Assembly: GCA_016721725.1 (NCBI GenBank)
Contig: JADKHN010000001.1
Span: 2,000,481-2,064,480 of the forward strand
Source of the DNA: Chitinophagaceae bacterium
GTDB taxonomy: Bacteria; Bacteroidota; Bacteroidia; Chitinophagales; Chitinophagaceae
Length of the DNA: 64,000 bases
Direction of reading: 5' to 3'
Within the stretch, counting starts at the first letter, position 1, and the number at the start of each line of letters is the position of its first letter. Of this stretch, positions 53,649-63,689 are shown piece after piece. The translations under genes were made by a program, and so were the position numbers. Below the pieces are notes generated by a model. The model was not told the origin of the DNA. It made no database searches and saw nothing but the letters and a program-made list of their open reading frames with translations.

Positions 53649-56600
53649 ATGCCATTAAACATTGAAAACACACGTAGACTTCTGCAGGGCTTTGACTTTA
53701 AAACCTTGTTTATTGAGGAATTGGGCTGGAACAATCCTAAGAATAAATCTGCATTTCCTTTCCAAACCAAAGAAGGAGAATTTTTCAGGAAGGCGATAGC
53801 GGAATTATCAGGTGCAACGGTATTTGAAATAACAAATGAAGAAGGATCAATACCCAATGCAAAAGCAAGAGATATTATTTCAAAAGAAATTCAGAAAATA
53901 AACTTTGAACACATTCTCATATTCATTGACAAAAATAGAACACAAACAATCTGGCGTTGGTTAAAAAAGCACGACAAGAAAAATCTTCCCCGAGAGCATT
54001 ATTTCTCAGCAGGGCAAACAGGTGATTTATTTATTGCAAAGCTGGCAGGGTTAATAGTTGATATAAGCGAAATTGAAAATGATATAACCATTACAGATGT
54101 TGCAAGAAAAATACAAAGTGCATTAGATGTTGAAAGAGTAACCAAACAATTTTATCGCAATTATCAAGACCAGTTTATTGAGTTCCTTAAACTGATTGAA
54201 GGAATAGACAATGAAGCTGATAGGCGTTGGTATGCTTCTGTTATTTTGAATAGGCTAATGTTTATTTACTTTTTACAAAAGAAGGGTTTTATCGATAACA
54301 ACAATCAGGATTATTTGTATTCAAAATTGAAAGAAACCAAAAAGCTTCAGGTAAAAATCAATACTACAATAGCTTTCTTAAAACCTTATTTTTTGAAGGC
54401 TTTGCAAAGCCGAAAAACACCGAGATGCTGCAACAAACAAAATATTAGGCAAAATAAAATACCTTAATGGCGGTCTGTTTCTAAAACACAAAATAGAAGT
54501 AAAATATCCCAACATCAATATTCCTGATGCTGCTTTTGAAAACTTGTTACAGTCAGAAGAGCCAAAAGGATTGTTTGAGAAATTCAGTTGGAGCTTGGAT
54601 GATACACCGGGTGGCAAAGACAACGAAATTAACCCAGATGTATTGGGATACATTTTTGAAAAATACATTAACCAGAAAGCATTTGGTGCTTACTACACCC
54701 GTACAGAGATTACAGAATACTTGTGTGAGCAAACAGTTTACAAACTCATTTTAGATGCTGTTAATGACGAAGAAGTTGACCCTGAATTATTAAAACTGGC
54801 AAAACTTGATAAACTGCCACAAAAACCAAATTATTCCAACATTGCAGAACTATTAATTTCATTGGATGCACCCACTTGCAGAAAATTGATTGATGAAAAA
54901 CACGGTATTTTACCTAATCTTTCTTTGCTCGACCCTGCTTGCGGTTCGGGTGCATTTCTGGTTGCAGCTATGAAAACATTGATAAATGTTTATTCGGCGA
55001 TTTTAGGTAAGATTGATTTTTTGGCGGATAAAAAATTACTGGACTGGAAAAGAAAAATAAAAGAAGAACACCCAAGCATTAATTACTATATTAAAAAGCA
55101 GATTATTACAAATAATCTGTACGGTGTAGATATAATGGAAGAAGCAACTGAAATAGCTAAACTCCGCTTATTCTTAGCCTTAGTAGCCAGTGCTCAAACA
55201 GTTGACCAATTAGAGCCACTTCCCAATATTGATTTCAATATTATGTATGGCAATTCATTAATTGGTTTATTGCGGGTAGATCCTAACCAGTTTAATAAAC
55301 ATTTTCAAACAACTTCTGCCAAATCGTCTAAAGGCAAGATCGTACAAAAAGCCTCATTATTTAACGCTGCTACTGCCCAGGCCAATTTATTTGGCGGCGA
55401 ACATGCCAAAAACTATCAGCAATTAATAAATGAAAAGGAAGCTGCTGTCGCCAGTTATAAAAATGCCCATGAATTAGGGATTACCGATTTGCAGGAACTA
55501 AGAGACAGCATACAAAAGCAGGAGACAGAAGCCAATAAAATACTGAACGAACTACTATTGGAGGAATTTTCAACACTTGGAATTAAATACGAGCAGGTTA
55601 CTTGGGATGATACTAAAAATAAAGAAGGGAAACCAATTAAGAGAAACTTAACAATGGAAGACATGAAGACTCTTGAACCATTTCATTGGGGTTATGAGTT
55701 TTCAGAAATATTCAGAAAGAAAGATGGCTTTGATGCAATTATAACAAATCCACCGTGGGAGGTGTTTCAAACTAATGAAAAGAATTTTTCAGGAATATGA
55801 CAAAGAGATAACAAAGAAAAAACTGCGCATTGAAGATTGGGTGAAGAATAAAGAAGAATTGATGAAAGATGATGAAATTAGAAGTGCCTGGCTTTCTTAT
55901 TCAAGTCAGTATCCCCATCAATGGGCTTATTTAAAAACTCATCTCAATATAAAAATCAAATCTCCGTAGTCAATGGTAAAGCGGTAGGCAATAAACCTAA
56001 TTTATATTGTCTTTTCACTGAGCAATGCAAAAATTTATTAAAACAAAAAGGCTATTGTGGCATTGTAATACCAAGCGGCATCTATACTGATTTAGGTACT
56101 AAGCAGCTTCGGGAGATGCTTTTTGATGAAAATAAGATCACTGGCTTATTTTGTTTTGAAAACAGGAAAACTATATTTGAGAATGTTGATAGCCGGTTTA
56201 AATTTGTTGTATTGAGTTTTGAAAAGTTGGGAATACTGAAAATTTCCAACAGCTTTATGCGTCACGACGTTGAAGAACTACAAAGTTTTCCTGAATATGG
56301 GTCATTAAATATATCTGTTGATTTAATTAAGAAATTTAGCCCTGATAGTTATTCAATAATTGAATTTAAGAATGAACAAGAAGTTACTATTGCAGAGAAG
56401 GTTGCTAAGCACCCTCTGTTATGTGGTGATAATGAAGGATGGAATTTAGAACTCTATGGGGAAGAAATGAACATGACTCGATCGGCTGACAGCTTTTTAA
56501 CTCGCCCTGCAAAGTTTACATTATATGAAGGTGGTATGATTTGGCATTTTACCAATACCTTTTCTGAAGCTCGTTACTGGATAAATGAAAAAGATATTAA

Positions 56601-57263
56601 GAAGGACTTTTTGAGCAAAAAAGTTAAAAGAATAGAAGGTTTATACAGCCAGCCAAAGGACTTAAAAAATGATTACGAAACTTATCGCCTTGCTATAAGG
56701 AAAATCGCATCCAATACAAATGAAAGAACTTTAATAACTACCATAATTCCCAAGTATGCAATTGCCGGTAATTCATTAACAGTAAATTTTCCTTTTCAGC
56801 ATCATCATAAAAAGTATAATGAACTAAGTTTTGCAAATGATGAGTTATTTGTACTTTCTTCAATTCTTAACAGTTAGTGGTAGATTTTATTCTTCGTTCA
56901 AGGGTCACTACTAATTTAAATCTTTTTTACCTATATCAATTACCAATACCACGATTATCAACTAAAGACAAGTGGTATAAATCCATTATAAACAGAGCAG
57001 CTAAATTAATTTGTACAACTGATGAATTTGCTGAGTTGTGGGAAGAAGTAATTAAAACAAAATGGAGTGAAAAAGTTGCTGCTACCACCGAGTTTGAAAG
57101 GAACAAATTACGGGCAGAATTAGATGGAATTATAGCACACATTTATGAATTAACAGAAGAAGAATTTACTTACATACTCAGTACATTTCCAATAGTGGCA
57201 CAACCTCAAAAAGTGGCCGCACACAATGCTTATAGAGATGTGGTAAATGGTACATTAAAATAA
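53649..57263 (+). CDS. Eco57I-type N6-adenine DNA methyltransferase (type IIG/IIL-like), frameshifted
   Basis: About 1200 residues in six pieces. The N-terminal region (NTRRLLQGFDFKTLFIEELGW, ILIFIDKNRTQTIWRWLKKH) resembles the nuclease-like part of single-chain restriction-modification enzymes. Then come the SAM motif I DPACGSGAFLVAAM (54931), motif IV ITNPPWEVF (55747) and a C-terminal specificity-type domain (NLNLFYLYQLPIPRLS). Shifts near 54350, 54425, 55928 and 56874 are repaired by one added base; the one near 55790 needs one base removed or two added. QANLF (55378-55392) resembles a sliding-clamp-binding motif. It directly follows the helicase. Confidence 0.75.
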
Positions 57264-57281
57264 GTACAAAAAACAACAATA

Positions 57282-58416
57282 ATGATAAAAGTTTAGAAAA
57301 AAAAATTTTAAAGCTATTGAAAGGGGAAGGTTAAACTAACACCACTCACAGCTTTTATAGGCTATAATGGTACAGGTAAAAGTAGTATGCTGAAGCATTA
57401 GAAACTTTTCAGGCAATTTTGTCAAAGGTTTGGATAAATCATTGAACCCTGGCGTTTATTTGAGCATATGCATTACAAAGGGAAAAAGAAATAGAATCTT
57501 TACAAAAATAAAATCGCTTTTAAATATGCTCCAATAGAATTTTCTTTGATGTTAAATTAGATGATACCAAAAGCAAATTAAAACCTCTAAAATTTTCAAC
57601 TTCTATTGCAGAGGACAAAGCAAACAATGGCCGAATTTATTTCATAGAAGAAAAGTAAATATAAACAGCTTGAAAGAAGCGGATGCTGACAATCATTATA
57701 TAACACAAGGTAGGAATGCGAGATGGGATTATCCAGACCAGTCAATTCTTACAGCAGAACCTGAAATTAGAAAGTATGTAGAAAGCTGGCAATTTCCTTT
57801 CTATGAATACTTTTTTAATGGGTAATCCATATCCACAGAAAAAAAACAGGAGGTAAGATTATACTTAATAAAGACGGTAGCAATTTAGCTGAATATGTGC
57901 TTTCAGAGAGATAAAGCCCAGAAGTATTTCAAGGTATAATTGAAACTATTCAATACATATTGCCTACGCATCCGATATACAGCCGGCAATTACACAAGAG
58001 CTGGAAAACAGGTGTATATGCAATTAACTGAACAAAATTTCAAATTGCCGGGGTGGTTACTTTCAACAGGAACATTAAAAGTGTTAGCATTGTTATCCGT
58101 ATTTCGTAATCCTGATCCTGCTCCTCTCATTGCTATTGAAGAAATTGAAAACGGATTAGATCCAAGAACAATTAATCTTATCATCAACGAAATAAGAGAG
58201 TTTGTAAAAGATAAAAAATCTCAGGTTATCATCACCACTCATTCCCCTTATTTACTGGATTTATTGCACCTTTCACAAGTCGTTTTTGTAGAACGAAAGA
58301 ATGGTAACGTAGTGTTTAATCGTCCATACGATTTTGAACAACTTCGTACTTGGAGCAAAGACTATACACCGGGAGAAATGTATCGTAAAGACTTAATCCA
58401 GCAAATTATTAAGTAA
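57282..58416 (+). CDS. AAA15/SMC-like ATPase (PARIS AriA-like), heavily frameshifted
   Basis: After adding single bases in several A, G, T and C runs between 57285 and 57460, the start reads MIKSLE...NFKAIEKGKVKLTPLTAFIGYNGTGKSSMLEALETF, with the Walker A motif at about 57360-57386. The middle (57480-57950) is too damaged for a sure reading. The 3' part is clean: LLSTGTLKVLALLSV (ABC-like signature), PLIAIEEIENGLDP (Walker B, 58122-58155) and IITTHSPYLLD (switch histidine). It is an overcoming-lysogenisation-defect-like ATPase without its own TOPRIM, which is encoded next to it. Confidence 0.7.
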
Positions 58417-58417
58417 T

Positions 58418-58966
58418 ATGAATATTGGATTTGTATTTGAATGCGGCCCTGATGGAGGAGATATGAAAGTATTAAAACACTTAACATCATTGATAGCACC
58501 TGATTCTACTTTTGATTATGAAGCATTATCAGTAAAAACAACACTTTTGAAAGAAAGTGGTAAGGCCGCCAAACGATTATTACAAGACGGTTGTGAAAAA
58601 GTATTTATTGTTTGGGATTTATACCCGGCATGGCGGGAAGATAAAGGTAAGCCGTGCAGGCACGAAGATAAAGAAGCTATAAAAGCTTCATTAACCGGTG
58701 AGGGGTTGTCTGAAGATGATATTATTTTCCTTTGTTTGGAAGAAGAGTTAGAGGCTTGGTTGTTGGCAGATGGCAGAGCATTGACGGAATATTTTTCTAA
58801 ACCACATAGGAAAGTAAAAATCGGTAATGAAACTAAACCAGACAGATTAAAAGACCCGAAGGGAAAGTTAATGAGTTTCTTTAAACAACATAAAAGTGGT
58901 GTGAAGTATGAAGGGACAATACATGCAGAGCAAATAATAAAAGGGTTAGTGGATTTCAGAAAATAA
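58418..58966 (+). CDS. DUF4276-type TOPRIM protein
   Basis: A 182-residue protein, one base after the ATPase stop. GFVFECGPDGGDMKVLKHL holds the TOPRIM glutamate and KVFIVWDLYPAW the D-x-D-like pair (here D-L-Y), followed by CLEEELEAWLLADGRALTEYF. This fits the DUF4276 branch of OLD-type TOPRIM domains. In PARIS the AAA15 ATPase AriA acts with the TOPRIM nuclease AriB (DUF4435); here a different TOPRIM family takes the second place. The frame is intact. Confidence 0.72.
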   Translation: MNIGFVFECGPDGGDMKVLKHLTSLIAPDSTFDYEALSVKTTLLKESGKAAKRLLQDGCEKVFIVWDLYPAWREDKGKPCRHEDKEAIKASLTGEGLSEDDIIFLCLEEELEAWLLADGRALTEYFSKPHRKVKIGNETKPDRLKDPKGKLMSFFKQHKSGVKYEGTIHAEQIIKGLVDFRK

Positions 58967-59050
58967 AAAGAGTGAAACCTTTAGCAGGTTTTACCAAAAC
59001 TTCTGGTAATCATCTGTAAAGACAAAAGATTATCAACTCTTATAAGAAAA

Positions 59051-59625
59051 ATGGCATCAAAAGCAAGTTTCAGAGTATTAAAAATGAACTGCTCACTGTA
59101 TTGAAGCAGATGCAAAGAGTAGAGAAGTCTGCTAAGAAGAAATTGAGCACTTTAGAAGTAACTTTAATTGATGGCTATTTGCAAATGGCTATCCCGGGCA
59201 TTCAATTAAATATCAATGCTGCAACAAAAGGCAGTGCTAAGTTCACCGTTAGGTTATGGTATTTTGCTGATATTATTAAAGCCGAGCAGGATAATACGCT
59301 TCATTTTGAACTCACTGAAAACCGTCTTGGTTTAAGAACACTTTCGTTTCCGGTAATGACCACATTTTTTGAAAATGACAGTATTTTAAGAAGTATTAAC
59401 CTGCCGCTAAATTATACAGATATGGATTTAGCAAAATTGTTATTGTCAGGTAAATATACAGATGAAGAAATAATATTTAACAATCTTGATAATGAAGCTA
59501 CTAATACAATGCGTAAGGTAAAAGCTGATATTAGTAAAATTGTTTTGCTGATGAAAAAATATGGTTTTAAAAAGAATGAAGTAGAAGATTTAATTTTCAA
59601 TAAGTTAAAGGAAAGATTCTTATAG
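59051..59625 (+). CDS. Protein resembling a single DnaN/PCNA sliding-clamp domain, frameshifted near its start
   Basis: Adding one A in the run near 59088 joins ATG 59051 (MASKASFRVLK) to the main frame (NELLTVLKQMQRVEKSAKKKLSTLEVTLIDGYLQMAIPG). Here F-x-x-x-K-x-x-LL-x-x-L-x-x-M-x-R-V, then L-x-x-L-E-V-x-x-x-D-G-x-L-x-M, follows the first domain of bacterial beta clamps. KFTVRLWYFADIIKAEQ, LHFELTENRLGLRT and SFPV follow as the second half. About 190 residues, against about 370 for DnaN. The C terminus is a different, helical tail. It would need to oligomerise to form a ring. The fold call is by eye. Confidence 0.45.
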
Positions 59626-59665
59626 AGCTTTTTAAAATAGAGTACTAACTAAAATTAATTAAAAG

Positions 59666-61191
59666 ATGTTTATCGACAATATTAATTGGCACTCCTTTTC
59701 AACAAAATCAATGCTGCAGAAAGCAGTATTTATGTTGTGTTGCCAGGTATTGAAGAAGAACTTGCTGAACTGTTAATTTGCATACAGAAAGAAAAGGCTG
59801 TTTTAATAAATGTTTGTATAGATAATAGTGAGGATGCGATCCGCAATGGATATGGAGATGCAGCCGGTATTGAAAAACTTGTTCAAAATCATATTGTAGT
59901 AAAGGAAGCCAAGGGAAATCGTATTTCCTTTATTATTGTTGACGACTCAGGATACTTCATATTTCCAGAAAGCAGAATATTTACAGCCGATCCCATTGGC
60001 CCAAATGCCTATGAAATAGACGCATATAATATGCTTCGTTTAATATCTTATTACTTTCCACCAGCAAGTAGTGCGGAAGAAGAAAGATTTTCTGAATATT
60101 TTGATAAGAGTGTTGATTTACATAAAAAATGGTTAGGTAATTTGTCTGAAGAATTGTCTAATGGTTCTCCACATGTAACTGAAGATTTTGATACAGAAAG
60201 GTTTAAAAATATTCAGATGGCGTTAAAGAATGATCCTCCTATTGAACCCGATCTTCAACGTAAAATTAAGACCTATAATGCCAGGGTTCAGTTAGCTGAG
60301 TTACGTTTTGGCGGCGGGCGCATACAGAATATGTTGGTTGAATTTCCTAAAAAGGGCTTACCTATTCAGGACAAGCAACTAAAAGAATTACTCCAATCAA
60401 GGATTAAGTTAATTAATAATGATGATTTTTTAAAAGAAAATGAATCTATTAAAACCTTGCAGGCAAGGGTTGAAAAGTTGCGTAAAGATTTTCTCATCCC
60501 ATTAACTTGTAGAGAGGGGAAATCTATTCTTAAAAAGGAACAAAAAACAGGCTTTCAAAAGGAGGTAATAGAAATTGATGCTAAGATTCAGGAAGTAAAT
60601 CAATCGTTACCCGGTATTGTTATTAAAGCGATGGCCGAAACAAAACAATTGGTAAAATCTAATTTGCAGAGTTTTTTTGCATCTTATCCAACTGATAAAC
60701 AAAAAGCCTTCACTGACCCTGATGTTAGAAGCTATCAAATAAACTCAGATATTGATAAGATCTTAGCATCAATTAAGTTTCCACTTTTAAATAAATTGCC
60801 CAACATTTTTCTTTAAAAGTCAATTATTATGACCTTACTTGGGACGATTTTAGAGACAAAGATCTATTAGAGGAATTGGGGAAGCGAAAAGTATTATCTT
60901 CAAATGATATCAAAGAGATTGTAGATTTAAGTGATGCCGTTGAAGCTAGAAAGTGACTTTCGTTTATATTCCAGATTGAACTGTTGAAAATTCAGGGGTA
61001 TTTACTGTATTAAAGCAGTTGAAAGCTGACAGGATATTTTATTACGAGGTTGAGGGTCAGGGAGATTGAAGTGTAGTTAAACAAATGCCCAGCTATGAAA
61101 AGTAAATATTCATTCCACAAGCCGAAGCGGACGAAATTATAAAGCTGATAAAGGAAAAGCTGAAATCGTCACCTTCAAAGCAAAAGGCATC
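59666..61191 (+). CDS. Large protein of unknown function in the defence region, frameshifted
   Basis: Begins at ATG 59666 (MFIDNINWHS) and, with one C added near 59694, continues as LFNKINAAESSIYVVLPGIEEELAELLI through 376 residues to 60816. With one T added near 60808 it goes on as SLKVNYYDLTWDDFRDKDLLEELGKRKVLSSNDIKEIVDLSD, and after another shift near 60955 as VTFVYIPD...FTVLKQLKADRIFYYEVEG to about 61191, where stops in this frame are frequent. The N-terminal third recalls a PLD-like alpha/beta fold without the HKD motif; the middle has a coiled coil (about residues 270-340). Function is unknown. Confidence 0.5.
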
Positions 61192-61715
61192 AGAGATAGA
61201 TCCGTAAGATCGGATTCTATGCGAGTGATTATGGTTTCAGGGATGGATATACAGTAGCGCAATTCTTGAGTGTAGGCAGAATAGTAGTTAAAGCAGCGCC
61301 TTCTGCCAAATTGCTGATAAAACCGAAGCCTGGAAATAAAGTAACGGCAAAATCTCCGATGCCATTGGCAAGGTCAGGTAGCGACGAGAGTTATGTGATA
61401 GACCTTTGTGACACCGCATTGAAGCAAAAAAGCGATCCGCCAGCACCGTTTTGATTTTTAAGGGGCGATTCAGGTGCCCTCACCGGTTGATGCCCGTATC
61501 CGGTATTGAAACTGGTCATTGAGTTCCGGGAAAAGCAGCATACAGAAGCGGTCAAATTCTTTGACAGAAGGCAAACGGTCAGCGGAATGGGCCGGGGCGA
61601 TCAGCGGAAGTTGTATGATCAGCGGAGAAGACATATGTTGCCAAAGCAGGGGATCAAATTGATTGAGTTTGATTATTCGATTTTGCGCATACGAGTGGCA
61701 AGAAGTTGTTGAGAA
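61192..61715 (+). pseudogene. Remnant of a predicted endonuclease-like protein
   Basis: The frames at 61192-61454 (KIGFYASDYGFRDGYTVAQFL, ARSGSDESYVIDLCD) and 61495-61715 (LVIEFREKQHTEAVKFFD, VSGMGRGDQRKLYDQRRR, LPKQGIKLIEFDYSIL) read as parts of one protein joined near 61460 by an added T (QHRFDF, LRGDSG). The E-x-x-E-x-Q pattern and the following basic helix resemble a restriction-endonuclease-like fold. Several breaks remain, so it is treated as a remnant. Confidence 0.45.
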
Positions 61716-61838
61716 ACAGGGAGGAGGATTTGAGGGTGGTAAGGAATAGGTTAAAGGGGTAAAAGGATTGTGAATGCACTCCGAAAATAAAGGAATACTG
61801 TATTTCAAAACTAATAAGCAGACAAACGGAAATAAAAG

Positions 61839-63680
61839 ATGAGTAAAACAACACCATTAATAGATTTTTTAAAGAAACTTATTGCACTCCGCACTATCAG
61901 CGCGGCTATAGGTGGGAGGCACAAGAGGTTAATGAATTGCTGGACGATCTGTGGGCTTTTTGTAAAGACCGTGAAAGCGGGGAATTTTATTGCCTGCAAC
62001 CTATTGTATTAAAAAAGAATGACAATAATAGCTTTGATGTGCTGGATGGTCAGCAGCGTTTAACTACTTTATATCTCTTATTGATTTATCTTGAAGACAA
62101 TCGAAAAGAAGACAATTATAATCAGACCCTGTTTACCCTCAACTACGAAACAAGGGAAAAATGCGAACAATTTTTAACAGAAAGGAAGTTTGCCGAAGGT
62201 ATTGACGATAGCAATATTGATTTTTATCATATCTGTAAAGCTTATCAGGCCATTGACAATTGGTTTAAGGATGAGAAACATCGTGGTGCAAAAGCCAAAC
62301 TGGTTCCCATTTTAATGGATGACAACACTCAAGGTAACCGCAATGTCCGTTTTATCCGGTATGAAGTACCAAAAGAAACCAATCCCATTGATGTATTCAT
62401 CCGTCTGAATGTGGGGAAGATCCCGTTAACGGATGCCGAACTTATAAAAGCTCTTTGTTGCAAAGTGACAATACAAAGGTGATGAACGCAAGTTCATTGA
62501 AATGCGATTATTTGAAATTGCTTCTGAATGGGATTCCATAGAGTACACGCTTCAAAACGAAGAATTTTGGTTTTTTCTGAGTAATCATAGTAACGAAAAA
62601 CCCACTCATATTGAATTTATATTTGACCTGATTGCTGATAAAGTTCAGAAAGAAAAAAAATATTTTGCAATAAAACCAATAAAGCATGCCACTTTCCTGA
62701 TCTTATCTGAGTATTTACAGGACTTGCTGGATAATGGAAAAGATGGACTAAAGATCACAAGAATTAAGGCTGTTGAGGAATCGGCAACAGGTAACTACCT
62801 ATTTTGAATATTTTAATGAGTGGTATCGAAACAGAACATTATATCATTACATTGGCTATTTGATTGCAAACAAGGAAAATCAGTTAATAGATAATACTAT
62901 TGCGCTATCATGCAGTCTTAGCAAAAAAAAATTGGTTAATCACCTTGAAAGTGAAATAGGCAAAACCATTTTAGTAGAAAAGATCCGCAAAGATTCTAAC
63001 GGTAATGAATACAATGTCGAATTAGAACAACTGAACTACGAGAATGAAGACCAGAAAACTAATGACAGGAAAGAAATACGACAAATTCTTCTTCTTCATA
63101 ATGTATACGCCTCACTAATTAGCGATAAAGAAAAAGCCCGGTTTCCATTCAATTTATATAAGCAGACAAAGCGTAATGAGAAATGGAGTTTGGAGCACAT
63201 CCACGCTCAGAAGTCTGAATACATTAAGAAAAAAGAAAATCAGCAAAGTTGGCTGAACGATCATATTCAATCACTACAAAGAATGGAAAATGCTGAGTTT
63301 GACAATTTATTGAAACGAATGATAAATTTGAAAAATGCCTCTGAAATTAGTAAAGAAGAGTTCGAAGTAATTGTAACAGATGTTTATACCGCTATTAATA
63401 AGCGTTCTGGTTCGAAGAAAAACCAAACACGCAATAAGTAACCTTTGTTTGGTGGATGTCAACACGAACAGCAAGTTGAATAATTCAGTGTTTGATGTAA
63501 GCGTGAACTTATAAAAACATTGAGTTGGAAGGCATTACATACCCGTTTGCACCTGGAACGTTTTTTAAAAGCATATACGACTTTTCCAGTGGATAATGCA
63601 TACTGGACAACCGAAGACCGAAAAGGATATTTGGAAAATATAAAAAGGTTTATGACTATTTTATTAACTCAATTATTTAA
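61839..63680 (+). CDS. DUF262-DUF1524 protein (GmrSD-type, modification-dependent nuclease), frameshifted
   Basis: From ATG 61839 (MSKTTPLIDFFKET after an added T near 61871). The DUF262 part has HYQRGYRWE and DVLDGQQRLTTLYLLLIYL (ParB-like nucleotide-binding motif), and VFIRLNVGKIPLTDAELIKALLLQ. The DUF1524 part has the HNH-type EHIHAQKSEYIKKK, then ISNLCLVDVNTNSKLNNSVFDVKRELIK and YWTTEDRKGYLENI. Shifts near 62457, 62477, 62785, 63500, 63520 and 63650 are mostly repaired by an added base. GmrSD enzymes cut DNA that carries modified (sugar-decorated) cytosines, as in some phages. Confidence 0.75.
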
Positions 63681-63689
63681 GATTAGGCA

